In this document: piece after piece, positions 1-8,585 of the stretch
Position numbering within the stretch: position 1 is the stretch's first letter
Layout: the number at the start of each line of letters is the position of its first letter
Assembly (NCBI GenBank): GCA_017514845.1
Contig: JAFWIM010000163.1
Span: forward strand, 1 to 35,530
Direction of reading: 5' to 3'
Source: Lachnospiraceae bacterium
Lineage (GTDB): Bacteria; Bacillota; Clostridia; Lachnospirales; Lachnospiraceae
Length of the DNA: 35,530 nt
Notes under the pieces: model-generated
The model's database searches: none
Told to the model about the DNA's origin: nothing
Seen by the model: only the letters and a program-made list of their open reading frames with translations
Program-made: the position numbers and the translations under genes

Positions 1-10
1 AGAGATTAAA

Positions 11-148
11 TGCCTCAGCTGCACAATGCTCCACTGGAGCATTGTTACGCATGCTTAGGCACGGCGGATCGCAGCCGCGCAATGATGAAGGTGCTTCGCA
101 CTTTGCGCGGCGCGGCAAGAACGCCGAGGCGTTCTTGATTAATCATCT
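11..148. repeat. Structured intergenic repeat, family 2, copy 1
   Basis: A block at 11-74 is nearly identical to 12858-12920, including the perfect hairpin at 23-45 (11-bp arms, ACAATGCTCCA and its complement). Two more hairpins follow: GCCGCGCAA (74-82) pairs with 103-111, and CAAGAACGCC (116-125) pairs with 128-137. The second copy keeps the first hairpin exactly. It replaces the other two with different sequences that still pair, so structure rather than sequence seems conserved. The left end may be cut by the window edge. Function unknown. Confidence 0.75.
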
Positions 149-159
149 CAAAACGGGTA

Positions 160-204
160 TTGTGATAGAAACTGAAACGTGCTACAATGCCAATGTAGGA
201 CATT
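160..204 (+). promoter_or_regulatory. Promoter of the GntR regulator with its own operator
   Basis: TTGTGA at 160-165, a 17-bp spacer and TACAAT at 183-188 form a good sigma-A promoter. Just downstream, covering the expected start point, is AATGTAGGACATT (192-204). It differs from a perfect palindrome only in the central region and matches three other sites in this window. The position suggests autorepression by the regulator starting at 235. Ownership of the site is inferred. Confidence 0.75.
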
Positions 205-234
205 GAAACTGTAGTATGTTATGAGGGGTGAAGT

Positions 235-951
235 ATGGCAAAGAGTATCCTTTTTGAACAGATGCCCAAAGGCTCAATATCAGAAATAATCATAGATCGA
301 ATTACGCAGGCCCTGGTTTCCGGTGAACTTAAACCAGGAGACAAAATTCCAACTGAGACAGAGTTCTCGGAGCGCCTGGGAGTAGGCAGAAATGCGGTTC
401 GCGAAGCCATCAAGGTACTGGTTGCTTTTGGAGTGCTGGAGATCAGAAGAGCAGAGGGGACATTTGTTGTAAGTGAGTATAACAGGAATCTTCTCAATCC
501 CATGATTTACGGTCTGATTCTCTCGGAACACAATATGGAAGAGCTGCTTAATGTTAAATTAGCGCTTTCCTCGTCAATCATGTATATTGCGATGAAAGAG
601 GCAACAGATGCTGAATTGACACACCTTCGTGTACTTGGACAGAGGTTCAGCGATCTAATGAAAGATCCTGCCTCCAACCACGACGATTGTTACCACGCGA
701 GTATGGAGTTCAACGTCTTCCTCAGCGAGATCACACATAACAGAATGCTTGATCAGCTGGATGCCATCATTCATAAGGTAGCCAAGTTTACCAGAAATAA
801 AGCGATTGAGAGATCGAAAGAGTTGGGAGAGCCCATGCTTCTGCCCGACAATTACATGAAAGAAGTAGATATACTGGAAAGACGTTCCGAGGCGGAGGTT
901 CTGCCATTTATGGATGAACGTCTGGAGATATGGAAAAAGCTGCTTCTGTAA
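235..951 (+). CDS. GntR-family (FadR subfamily) transcriptional regulator
   Basis: A 238-residue regulator. The N-terminal winged helix-turn-helix spans about residues 10-80 and has the typical GntR run from the ISEIIIDRI start through the recognition helix GRNAVREAIKVL to a wing ending GTFVV. The C-terminal 140 residues are all-helical and fit an FCD-type effector domain, although the usual metal-binding 'FH' is 'FN' here (EFNVFLSE), so the ligand mode may differ. FadR-type GntR proteins usually bind an organic acid or acyl-CoA and are released from DNA. It is the first gene of the region, is followed by a terminator, and its promoter carries the same palindrome as three neighbouring catabolic promoters. 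This makes it the likely local repressor of the GRE pathway. The start is set by AGGGGTG before ATG at 235. Confidence 0.9.
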   Translation: MAKSILFEQMPKGSISEIIIDRITQALVSGELKPGDKIPTETEFSERLGVGRNAVREAIKVLVAFGVLEIRRAEGTFVVSEYNRNLLNPMIYGLILSEHNMEELLNVKLALSSSIMYIAMKEATDAELTHLRVLGQRFSDLMKDPASNHDDCYHASMEFNVFLSEITHNRMLDQLDAIIHKVAKFTRNKAIERSKELGEPMLLPDNYMKEVDILERRSEAEVLPFMDERLEIWKKLLL

Positions 952-971
952 TTGTGAAAATGTATAATGCG

Positions 972-1004
972 CGCCGGTACCGCAAAGGTAACCGGCGTAT
1001 TTTT
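972..1004 (+). terminator. Rho-independent terminator after the regulator
   Basis: CGCCGGTACC (972-981) pairs with GGT plus ACCGGCG (87-97 of the same block, 987-997) with a single bulged A, followed by TATTTTT. It separates the regulator from the downstream operon. Confidence 0.75.
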
Positions 1005-1098
1005 ATGCGATTGTCCAGAAAGCAGTATTTTATTCTTTGAATATCGATTCGTCAGTTTTCCACAAATTGAGAGGTACTTTTTTGTGCGCAAAGAGCTA

Positions 1099-1127
1099 TT
1101 GACATATATTATAGAATGTAGTACATT
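1099..1127 (+). promoter_or_regulatory. Promoter and operator of the dehydrogenase operon
   Basis: TTGACA (1099-1104), a 17-bp spacer and TACATT (1122-1127). The palindrome AATGTAGTACATT (1115-1127) covers the -10 exactly. This is the most symmetric of the four copies. A bound repressor here would block RNA polymerase. Confidence 0.8.
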
Positions 1128-1197
1128 GAACATACAACAAATTACGTTAAACAAATGACACAGTTCAATCAACATCATAAAACAAGGAGGAAATACC

Positions 1198-2565
1198 ATG
1201 GAACCAAGAGAATATGTACAGTCTTATATTGACAGAGCACGCGTCGCTCAGGCAGAATTCGAGAATTATTCTCAGGAACAGGTCGACAAAGCTGTCCGCG
1301 CAATCGGCAAGGCAGTTTTTGATGCAGCTGAGCCGCTGGCCAGACTTGCGGTAGACGAGACAAGAATGGGCAAGTATGAGGATAAGATCGCTAAGAACGC
1401 CGGCAAGACCAAAATTACCTGGTACAGACTGAAAGGTGTCAAGTCCCGTGGTATCATCGCTCGTCATGATGAGATCGGCATTATTGAAGTTGCTAAGCCG
1501 ATCGGCGTTATCGGATGCATTCCTCCGACAACAAACCCGACCATGACTCCGGTCCACAACGCTATGTGCGCGCTGAAGGGCGGAAACGCACTTCTTATCA
1601 GCCCGCATCCGCGTGCTAAGAAGACAGGTGTCGAAACTGTACGCCTTATGCGTGAGGCTCTTCAGGCAGTCGGAGCACCGGTCGATCTGATTCAGATCAT
1701 CCCGGACCCGACAGTTGAGATCTCCGGTCTGGTCATGTCAATGTGTGATGCAACAATCGCGACCGGCGGTCCGGGCATGGTCAAGGCAGCATATTCATCC
1801 GGCAAGCCGTCCTACGGTGTAGGCGCGGGAAATGTTCAGACTCTGGTAGACCTTGACGCAGATCTCGAGTTATCTGCAAAGCAGATCGCAAAGAGCCGTA
1901 CCTACGATAACGGTGTTCTCTGCACATGCGAACAGTGTGTACATGTACATAAGACACAGTATGACAAGATGGTGGAGCTGCTCAAGGCAGAGGGGGCTGC
2001 TTATATCAGCAAACCTGAAGAAGTTGACGCAATGCGCGCGGCTCTGTTCCCGAACGGCATGATCAATAAGGTCTGTGTAGGTGCAAGCGCTCACTTCATT
2101 GCAGCCCAGGCAGGTATCGAAGTTCCGGAAGATGCCAAATTTCTTATGATCCGCATTGAGAAGTACGGCAAGGAAGAGTTTCTCGCTAAAGAAAAGCTTT
2201 GCCCGGTCATCTGCATCACAGAGTATGAGACCTGGGAGGAGGCAGTTGCAAATGCAAAGACGAATCTGCTGAACGAAGGCGCAGGCCACAGCACGGTCGT
2301 CCGTTCCTTTAACAAAGAGCACATCGACTATGCCGGCGAACAGCTTCCGGTATCCCGTATCGGCGTCAATATGATCGGTTCCTCCGGACTTGGCGGCAGC
2401 TATGACAACGGACTCAACCCCACAGCTACACTTGGCTGCGGCAGCTGGGGCAACAACTCTATCAGTGAGAACCTCTGGTGGCATCATCTTGTAAACATCG
2501 CACGTATCGCGATCACGATCCCGGAGACGAAGATTCCGACGGATGAGGAAGTTTGGGGAGAATAA
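1198..2565 (+). CDS. CoA-acylating aldehyde dehydrogenase
   Basis: 455 residues, in the short acylating aldehyde dehydrogenase group (related to the AdhE N-terminal domain and sulfoacetaldehyde dehydrogenase). Predicted reaction: aldehyde + CoA + NAD(P)+ to acyl-CoA. The nucleotide-binding and substrate core is clear (PIGVIGCIPPTTNPT, then GGPGMVKAAYSSGKP and GVGAGN). The catalytic cysteine is Cys242 in DNGVLCTCEQ, at the place of the FDNGxxCxSEQ cysteine of AdhE. The C terminus ends soon after the catalytic domain, and I see no microcompartment-targeting extension. A strong AAGGAGG (1184-1190) precedes the ATG. It is the first gene of an operon with a phosphotransacylase and a kinase, so its acyl-CoA should feed substrate-level ATP formation. 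The true aldehyde is unknown. Confidence 0.9.
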   Translation: MEPREYVQSYIDRARVAQAEFENYSQEQVDKAVRAIGKAVFDAAEPLARLAVDETRMGKYEDKIAKNAGKTKITWYRLKGVKSRGIIARHDEIGIIEVAKPIGVIGCIPPTTNPTMTPVHNAMCALKGGNALLISPHPRAKKTGVETVRLMREALQAVGAPVDLIQIIPDPTVEISGLVMSMCDATIATGGPGMVKAAYSSGKPSYGVGAGNVQTLVDLDADLELSAKQIAKSRTYDNGVLCTCEQCVHVHKTQYDKMVELLKAEGAAYISKPEEVDAMRAALFPNGMINKVCVGASAHFIAAQAGIEVPEDAKFLMIRIEKYGKEEFLAKEKLCPVICITEYETWEEAVANAKTNLLNEGAGHSTVVRSFNKEHIDYAGEQLPVSRIGVNMIGSSGLGGSYDNGLNPTATLGCGSWGNNSISENLWWHHLVNIARIAITIPETKIPTDEEVWGE

Positions 2566-2566
2566 T

Positions 2567-3475
2567 ATGATTAATTCAATGCAGGACCTCCTTAAGGAGG
2601 CAGCGAAAGGTACACCGGGCAGACTGGCAGTCGCATGCGCGCAGGATGAATATGTGCTTGGAGCGGTCGTCAAAGCCAGCGAGCTTGGCATAATAACACC
2701 GATTCTTGTGGGAAACAAGACTGAAATTGTAAAAATACTCGAAGATCTCCACTGTGACGGGAATGCCTTCGAAATTGTCGATGTAGAGGACAAAACGGAG
2801 GCCTGCATGAAAGCGGCAGCCCTTGTGCGTGACGGCAAGGCAGATTTTCTGATGAAAGGATTCGTAGATACCGCAGTTATCATGAGAGCGGTACTGAACC
2901 GTGAGAACGGACTTCGAACAGGAAGAAGAATTACTCATGATCTGGTACTGGAAGTTCCTGGATATGACAAGCTCTTTCACGTAACAGACTCAGCAATGAG
3001 CGTTGCACCGACATTGGAAGAGAAGGCGGATATTATACGAAATGCCGTGACGGTCGCTCATGCGCTCGGAAATGAAAATCCGAAAGTCGCTGTCTGCTGC
3101 GCAGTAGAGAAGGTAAATCCGAAAATGCAGTGCACTGTCGACGCCGCAGAGCTTGCGGAGATGAACAAACGCGGTGAAATTACAGGCTGCATAGTGGAAG
3201 GACCGTTTGCCCTTGACAATGCGATATCACCTGAAGCTGCAGCTCACAAAGGTGTTAAGGGGGAAGTTGCGGGTAAGGCTGATATCATCATGGTTCCCGA
3301 CATCGAGGCCGGAAATCTTCTCATCAAGTCTATGGAGTATTTCGCTCATGCCAAAAAGGCCGGAGTTATCCTGGGTGCCAAGACACCTATAGCCCTGACA
3401 TCAAGAGCAAGTACTGCAGAATCCAAATTGTACACAATAGCAGTGGCCAGACTTGCTGCACGTATGCAGCAGTGA
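2567..3475 (+). CDS. ptb: Phosphate acyltransferase (phosphate butyryltransferase family)
   Basis: 302 residues when started at ATG 2567, which has GGGGAG six bases upstream and follows the dehydrogenase stop by one base. A longer in-frame start at 2543 would overlap the previous gene and lacks a better site. Family marks are the C-terminal run around ITGCIVEGPFALDNAIS, then VAGKADIIMVPDIEAGN, as in Ptb and Pta enzymes. Reaction: acyl-CoA + phosphate to acyl phosphate + CoA. Pairing with the next gene is the classical ptb-buk arrangement, but here the pair follows an acylating aldehyde dehydrogenase rather than a butyryl-CoA pathway. The acyl group may therefore be propionyl, butyryl or branched. 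Symbol given by family; substrate not proven. Confidence 0.88.
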   Translation: MINSMQDLLKEAAKGTPGRLAVACAQDEYVLGAVVKASELGIITPILVGNKTEIVKILEDLHCDGNAFEIVDVEDKTEACMKAAALVRDGKADFLMKGFVDTAVIMRAVLNRENGLRTGRRITHDLVLEVPGYDKLFHVTDSAMSVAPTLEEKADIIRNAVTVAHALGNENPKVAVCCAVEKVNPKMQCTVDAAELAEMNKRGEITGCIVEGPFALDNAISPEAAAHKGVKGEVAGKADIIMVPDIEAGNLLIKSMEYFAHAKKAGVILGAKTPIALTSRASTAESKLYTIAVARLAARMQQ

Positions 3476-3484
3476 GGAGGATGA

Positions 3485-4606
3485 ATGTACAGAGTAATCG
3501 TGTTGAACCCGGGTTCGACATCGACAAAAGTCGCATTCTATGAGGATGACAGACAGATTTTCTCCGAAAATCTGTCTCATCCTGCAGAAGAACTCGGTAA
3601 ATTTGAAAAAATAGTGGATCAGCTGCCTTACAGAAAAAAAGTCATTCTCGACATGCTTGAGGAAAAAGAGATTGATCTCATGAACGTGGACGCGTTTTCA
3701 GCAATCTGTACAGGGCTTCTTCCGATGCCCGGCGGTGTTTTTGAAGTCAACGAGATCATGTATGAACACGGATCCTATGGACCGGGCAGCCGCCATCCGG
3801 GAAACCTCGGACCGATGCTGGCAAGAGATTTTGCTGAAGAAACCGGCGCAAGGGCATTTGTAGTAGATCCAAGCAGTCTCGATGAGATGATACCGGAAGC
3901 CAGAATGACAGGCTTTGTTGAATTGATTCGAACAGAGAGAGGACATCCTCTTAATCAGAAAGCTGTCGGAAGAAAATATGCATCAGATACAGGCAAAAAG
4001 TATGAGGAGCTGAATCTCGTCATCGCTCATCTGGGAGGCGGTATATCGGTCAGTGCCCACGAGAAGGGAAAAATGATCGATTCTGTTGACAGTACAAGGG
4101 GAGAAGGCCGTATGGCTCCGACCAGGAGCGGTGCAGCACCGCTTGCGGATGTCGTTGAGATGTGCTATTCAGGGCAGTTCACAAAAGATGAAATGCTTGC
4201 CAAAATCATGAAACAGGGCGGCTGGACGGCCCACCTCGGCACTTCGGACGCGAGAGAAGTTGAGAAGAAAATCGCTTCCGGCGACAGCTACGCAGAGATT
4301 GTCTATAATACGACGGTTTTCCAGATCGGCAAAGATATCGCTGCAATGGCAGCTGCCCTGAAAGGCAAAGTTGACGCAGTCCTGATCACCGGTGGAATTG
4401 CCTATTCACGGAAGATGGTCGGAATGCTGGAAGAACAGATCGGATTTATCGCGCCGGTTCATGTATATCCGGGAGAATATGAGATGGACGCTCTGGCAGC
4501 GGGCGCTGTCAGGGTCCTGAGGGGCGAGGAGACTCCGCTTTCCTACAGCGGAAAGCCTGTATTCCCGGGATTCGAAGAACTGAGAAAGCAGAACGGGTAT
4601 GTATGA
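3485..4606 (+). CDS. buk: Butyrate kinase-family acyl kinase
   Basis: 373 residues, slightly longer than typical butyrate kinases (about 355-360). ASKHA-fold motifs are visible: the N-terminal phosphate loop VLNPGSTSTKVAFY, the second phosphate motif HLGGGISVSAHEKG followed by GEGRMAPTRSGAAP, and the adenosine loop VLITGGIAYS. Reaction: acyl phosphate + ADP to carboxylate + ATP, in the cytoplasm. GGAGG lies immediately after the upstream stop codon, four bases before ATG. The 3' end overlaps the next gene by four bases (ATGA), showing translational coupling. With the preceding two genes it forms an aldehyde-to-acid module that conserves one ATP per acyl group. Confidence 0.9.
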   Translation: MYRVIVLNPGSTSTKVAFYEDDRQIFSENLSHPAEELGKFEKIVDQLPYRKKVILDMLEEKEIDLMNVDAFSAICTGLLPMPGGVFEVNEIMYEHGSYGPGSRHPGNLGPMLARDFAEETGARAFVVDPSSLDEMIPEARMTGFVELIRTERGHPLNQKAVGRKYASDTGKKYEELNLVIAHLGGGISVSAHEKGKMIDSVDSTRGEGRMAPTRSGAAPLADVVEMCYSGQFTKDEMLAKIMKQGGWTAHLGTSDAREVEKKIASGDSYAEIVYNTTVFQIGKDIAAMAAALKGKVDAVLITGGIAYSRKMVGMLEEQIGFIAPVHVYPGEYEMDALAAGAVRVLRGEETPLSYSGKPVFPGFEELRKQNGYV

Positions 4607-5445
4607 TGGATACAACATTTTACATGCAGCTTGATGCCCTGATCGGGCACCATGAATATGACAAAGCAGAAGAGTTCCTGCTTAAGGCTTTTCAGGAAGC
4701 CTCAGCGGACGAGCAAAATCATGCGGACAGGATCACGGTATCCAATGAGCTTATGGGCTTCTACCGTGAGAGGAACCGACTGCCGGAGTGCGAGCACTAT
4801 ATGAAGGTGCTCCTTAGGGAAATCAGGCATATACGTCTCAAAGGCGGACTCGAATACGCGACACTCATGCTGAATGTTTCCAATGCCAACCGTGTACTTG
4901 GGAATCTGGATGAGGCAGAAAGGTATTTCCTTATTGTTAAAGACATCTATGAAAAGGAGCTTCCTGCAAATGATTATCGTCTGGCGACCCTGTACAACAA
5001 CCTGAGCCTTGTCTATCGGGAGCGCGGTGAGAACGAGAAGGCTATGCCCCTTATGAAGAAGGCATTGGAAATAGTGCGAGCTCTGCCGGGAGCCGGGAGA
5101 GCGGCAGCAGTCAGCTGCATTAACATTGCCAACCTTCTTGTGACAATGGGCAATGCCGATGAAGCAGATGAATACGCAAAGTCCGCAATGGGACTTCTTG
5201 AGTCGGCCGGCCAGAGTGACGGTATCGATTATGCCGCTGCGCTTGCGGCAGGAGCTAAAGCTGCTTTGCTTCGCAGTGATTATGATACGGCTCTCAGGAA
5301 TTATGAGGATGCCGGAAAACTGATGAAGAATGATAGCGGTCGGACAGACGCGTATCGTGCAATCATCGGAAGGCAGATAGAGATTCTGGAGATGAGCGGA
5401 CGCAAAGAGGAAGCCGAAAGGCTCAGGAAGGAGATTGAACAATGA
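4603..5445 (+). CDS. Tetratricopeptide repeat protein
   Basis: A 280-residue, soluble, all-helical protein with no signal peptide. Repeats of about 40 residues with TPR spacing are visible, for example ATLYNNLSLVYRERGENEKA, followed by AVSCINIANLLVTMGNADEA and the AALRSDYDTAL-type unit near the C terminus. It overlaps the kinase stop and the nitroreductase start by four bases each, so it is firmly part of the operon. TPR proteins are scaffolds, so a role in assembling or chaperoning the pathway enzymes is possible, but nothing in the sequence shows it. No enzymatic motif seen. Confidence 0.85.
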   Translation: MMDTTFYMQLDALIGHHEYDKAEEFLLKAFQEASADEQNHADRITVSNELMGFYRERNRLPECEHYMKVLLREIRHIRLKGGLEYATLMLNVSNANRVLGNLDEAERYFLIVKDIYEKELPANDYRLATLYNNLSLVYRERGENEKAMPLMKKALEIVRALPGAGRAAAVSCINIANLLVTMGNADEADEYAKSAMGLLESAGQSDGIDYAAALAAGAKAALLRSDYDTALRNYEDAGKLMKNDSGRTDAYRAIIGRQIEILEMSGRKEEAERLRKEIEQ

Positions 5446-5951
5446 CAGTAATGGAGGCCATTGAGGCCAGATGGAGTGTCAGGTCATATGCCGACAGACC
5501 GGTGGAACCGGAAAAGCTGGCCCAGATCATGGAAGCCGGCCGCCTGGCCCCGACCGCCAGCAATGAGCAGAAATGGAAGCATATCGCAGTGACGGACCCA
5601 GAGCTCATCAAAAAGATGGTTCCTGCCTGCAAGAATGTCGGATGGGTCGGAACTGCACCGGTCATACTGGTATCCTGCTCGCAGGGAGACCGCACCATGG
5701 TATGCGGCCAGAGCGCGCGAACAGTCGATTGTACGATTGGTATGTCTTATATGACGCTGGAGGCAATTGAGCAGGGACTTGGATTCTGCTGGCTCGGATG
5801 GTTCTATCCGGAAAAGGTGAGGGAAGTCTTGAATATACCGGACGACTATATGGTCGTTGCTGTTGCCACTGTCGGATATCCGGCTCATAGCGGTCACAGA
5901 TCTTCCAAGAAATCCACAGAAGAGGTCATTGTATATAATCGAATGGATTAA
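5442..5951 (+). CDS. Nitroreductase-family flavoprotein
   Basis: 169 residues, the compact nitroreductase fold. The N-terminal FMN-phosphate motif is RWSVRSYADRPV, then RLAPTASNEQKW. The C-terminal half has GMSYMTLEAIEQGLGFCWLGWF and a VGYPA end strand, all typical. Such enzymes use NAD(P)H and FMN to reduce nitro groups, quinones or enones. Many family members do not act on nitro compounds in the cell, so the substrate here cannot be named. The start overlaps the TPR gene stop as ATGA. Being in the same operon as an ene-reductase-type enzyme suggests a shared reductive job, which is inference. Confidence 0.88.
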   Translation: MTVMEAIEARWSVRSYADRPVEPEKLAQIMEAGRLAPTASNEQKWKHIAVTDPELIKKMVPACKNVGWVGTAPVILVSCSQGDRTMVCGQSARTVDCTIGMSYMTLEAIEQGLGFCWLGWFYPEKVREVLNIPDDYMVVAVATVGYPAHSGHRSSKKSTEEVIVYNRMD

Positions 5952-5958
5952 AGGTGAG

Positions 5959-5988
5959 CGGCAAGAACGCAGAGGCGGTCCTTATTGC
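5959..5988. repeat. Remnant of family 2 repeat hairpin
   Basis: CGGCAAGAACGC at 5959-5970 followed by GCGGTCCTTATTGC resembles the third hairpin of the copy at 113-140 with a few changes. Probably a decayed fragment. Confidence 0.45.
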
Positions 5989-5996
5989 TAAGCAGA

Positions 5997-6052
5997 GGAT
6001 GGCGATCAAAGGATAGCGACCAGATAATTGTGACCAGATAATAGATAAGGAG
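5997..6052. repeat. Four imperfect 14-bp tandem units before the reductase gene
   Basis: Units GGATGGCGATCAAA, GGATAGCGACCAGA, TAATTGTGACCAGA and TAATAGATAAGGAG lie end to end. The last contains the ribosome binding site of the gene at 6058. The GACCAGATAAT core is repeated exactly at 6018 and 6032. Confidence 0.6.
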
Positions 6053-6057
6053 AAAGC

Positions 6058-7965
6058 ATGGGATACAGTTTTCTTGAACCGATTAAGGTCGGTCCCCACA
6101 CATTAAGAAATAGGATTATAAAGCCTGCCATGGCTGAGTATATCTGTAATGAAGACGGTACGATCAGTGATCAGTTCGTTGAGTTTTACAGAAGAATAGC
6201 AAAGGGTGGAGCAGCCCTGATTGTTCCGGGCATCTCATTGCTCGATGACACGCAGCACGAACCGCCATTTTTCCGCGGCACGAAGAATCCCCATCTCTAT
6301 GATGAAAAGTTCATCCCGGGACTTCGCCGTGTGATTGACGCAGTCCATGAGGAAGGCTCGCTGATCATGTTCCAGGTATGGCACAGCGGATGCTATGTCA
6401 CTCCCGGCGGACTTGTCTCGATGATCAATGAATTTTCAACAGAACAGATTCATGATCTTGAGAAGAAGTTCCTCAAGGCGACGGAAATTGTCAAGGCAGC
6501 GGGAGCGGATGGTGTTGAATTCCATATGGCTCACACTTATTTTGCGTCTCAGCTCCTCAGCCCGACATTCAACAAGCGAACGGATGAGTATGGCTGCGAT
6601 ACGATTGAGAACGCGACCAGATTTGCGCGGGAAGTAATCGAGCAGATCAATGAGAAATACTGTGATGATACATTTACCTGTATCGTAAAGCTTCAGGGCA
6701 GTGACTTCACAGAAGACGGCATCACTCCCGACCGTGCAGGCCAGGCTGCCGCTATATTGGAGAAGGCCGGTGCCAAAATGTTCACGGTGAACGCAGGCGG
6801 CGCGCTTGTCGGTTACAACTATATGAGTGACAACGGACATCAGCCCGAGGGCTGGAAAGCTGATTTTGCCGCGACTGTAAAGAAATATGTCAGTGTTCCG
6901 GTCGCGGCTACAGGAAACATCCGTCATCCGGATTATATTCATCAGCTGATCAGAGACGGAAGATGCGACGTCGTTGCTATGGGCCGTGAGTTCTACGCGG
7001 ATCCCGACTGGGTCAGGAAGTGCGAGGAAGGAAGAGAACAGGAACTTCGGTATTGTGTCTCCTGCCTGTACTGCTTTACTCAGGTCCCGGATGATGACTC
7101 TGTTCCGGGCTGTACGGTAAATCCGTATTGTAAATGCGAGAGAGCTGTTCCGGAACTTCGTAAGGATGGAGCAGGAAGAACCGTCGCTGTCATAGGTGCA
7201 GGACCTTCAGGCCTTGAGGCAGCCGTTGTACTTGCTGAGAGAGGCTTCAAGCCGGTCATCTTCGAGAGAAAGAACTATCTGGGAGGACTGGTGGATCTTG
7301 CGACAGTACCGCCCCACAAGAGTAAGCTTCGCTGGATCATTGACTACTATGAGAGACAGATCAGACGTCTTAACATAGAGGTGCGTTTGTCCTGTGAGGC
7401 GACAGTAGAAAAGCTGAAGGAAATTGAGCCATACGCCGTATTTGTGGCTACAGGCACGGATGAAGTTGTTCCGGGCAGGATCCCCGGTATTTTCGGTGAT
7501 AATGTCTACCGCGTGCGCGATGTCCTGGAGAAGAAAGTTTCTTTCAGGGGCAAAAAGATTGCAATCATCGGAGGCGGTATGACAGGTATCGAGACGGCAC
7601 ATTTCCTTGCTCTTAAGAATAACGACGTCACGGTCATAGAAATGCTGCCGGAGAAGACATTGCCGATTGCTGATAAGCTGAGCTTCGGAGACGCATTCAC
7701 AGACGGAGTTAAAATACATTATGAACATCAGCTGATGAACATTGAGCCGGATGGGATCAATGTGAAGGATCTTAAGACCGATACAGAAAAGAAGATTGAT
7801 GTCGACGCAGTTATCCTTTCAATGGGAATCCGCCCGAACATGACACTTCCGATCGCGGTCAAAGAAAATTTTGAAAATGTCATTTTCGTAGGCGATGCCA
7901 ATAAGCTTGGTAAGATACCGAACAATATCAGGTCAGGAGCGGACGCTGCGGCGGCACTTAAGTAA
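6058..7965 (+). CDS. NADH:flavin oxidoreductase, 2,4-dienoyl-CoA reductase / 2-enoate reductase type
   Basis: 635 residues in three parts. The N-terminal TIM barrel (about 1-330) is Old Yellow Enzyme-like, with KPAMAEY near the FMN and the VEFHMAHTYFASQLLSP active-site strand followed by NKRTDEYG. A cysteine cluster (CVSCLYC, later GCTVNP and CKCE, near residues 341-360) fits a 4Fe-4S site. The C-terminal FAD/NAD domain has two Rossmann motifs, VAVIGAGPSGLEAA and IAIIGGGMTGIETA. Relatives include 2-enoate reductase, BaiCD/BaiH and FadH, which reduce C=C bonds conjugated to a carbonyl. It is separated from the nitroreductase by 106 bases without a terminator, so it probably belongs to the same transcript. 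This suggests that an unsaturated intermediate occurs in the pathway (inference). Confidence 0.92.
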   Translation: MGYSFLEPIKVGPHTLRNRIIKPAMAEYICNEDGTISDQFVEFYRRIAKGGAALIVPGISLLDDTQHEPPFFRGTKNPHLYDEKFIPGLRRVIDAVHEEGSLIMFQVWHSGCYVTPGGLVSMINEFSTEQIHDLEKKFLKATEIVKAAGADGVEFHMAHTYFASQLLSPTFNKRTDEYGCDTIENATRFAREVIEQINEKYCDDTFTCIVKLQGSDFTEDGITPDRAGQAAAILEKAGAKMFTVNAGGALVGYNYMSDNGHQPEGWKADFAATVKKYVSVPVAATGNIRHPDYIHQLIRDGRCDVVAMGREFYADPDWVRKCEEGREQELRYCVSCLYCFTQVPDDDSVPGCTVNPYCKCERAVPELRKDGAGRTVAVIGAGPSGLEAAVVLAERGFKPVIFERKNYLGGLVDLATVPPHKSKLRWIIDYYERQIRRLNIEVRLSCEATVEKLKEIEPYAVFVATGTDEVVPGRIPGIFGDNVYRVRDVLEKKVSFRGKKIAIIGGGMTGIETAHFLALKNNDVTVIEMLPEKTLPIADKLSFGDAFTDGVKIHYEHQLMNIEPDGINVKDLKTDTEKKIDVDAVILSMGIRPNMTLPIAVKENFENVIFVGDANKLGKIPNNIRSGADAAAALK

Positions 7966-8075
7966 CGCAAGCTTCGAGTATCCTGCGCTTATGAGTGAAA
8001 ACTCTGTGTCGGGAACTGGCCGACGAACATGTGAAACAGCTTGTCTTGTATAAAGATGTGAATAGGAGATAAATT

Positions 8076-8564
8076 ATGAGTTTAAGTTTAAAGAAACAGT
8101 TCGAAGTAAGACTTACAGGATGCACAACAACACTCTGCGGACAGGATTATGAGCACAACGGACGCAGACAGCTGGTTCCCTGCCCCGAAGGTGAGATCAC
8201 AGGCCCGGATTTCCACGGATATATTATGCCGGCCGGTATCGATCATCAGCTTGTCAGAAGCGATGGTGTTGCTGAAATCAATGCTTCTTACGGTTTCCAG
8301 CTTGATGACGGTCGTACACTGTATATCCATGTTGAGGGCATCCGCACTGTTCCTAAGGAATATGCTGAAACCGTAAAGGCAGGCGGCGCTGTTGATCCGA
8401 AGCTTTTCTACTATGTGACTACGCCGAAGTTTGAAGTTTATGATGAGTCGCTCAAGTGGATGACCGAGAAGATCTTCGTGTGCGACGGAACCCGTCTTCC
8501 GGATGCTGTCCTTCTGACATACTACACAGTAGAACAGGTGAATGATCACCCGGCTCTTGGCTGA
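8076..8564 (+). CDS. DUF3237 (UPF0311) family protein
   Basis: 162 residues, cytoplasmic, no signal peptide. It matches the DUF3237 pattern: a beta-rich protein with a GYIMPAGIDHQL strand, then DDGRTLYIHVEGIR, a G-x-V-D-P-x-x-[FY]-YY motif (GGAVDPKLFYYVTTPKFEV) and a W-x-x-x-x-F stretch near the C terminus. The family is a small barrel, and I know of no firm general function. AGGAG precedes the ATG by eight bases. It is the last gene of the operon starting at 1198 and follows the ene-reductase. Co-occurrence with an ene-reductase hints at an isomerase, lyase or binding role for a small carbonyl compound, but this is a guess. Confidence 0.85.
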   Translation: MSLSLKKQFEVRLTGCTTTLCGQDYEHNGRRQLVPCPEGEITGPDFHGYIMPAGIDHQLVRSDGVAEINASYGFQLDDGRTLYIHVEGIRTVPKEYAETVKAGGAVDPKLFYYVTTPKFEVYDESLKWMTEKIFVCDGTRLPDAVLLTYYTVEQVNDHPALG

Positions 8565-8585
8565 TACTGACAGTATTGCAGCAAC

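Noticed and set aside
1870-2883. Large minus-strand reading frame over the dehydrogenase and phosphotransacylase genes
   Set aside because: It is a shadow of two clearly conserved plus-strand genes and has no recognisable protein features.
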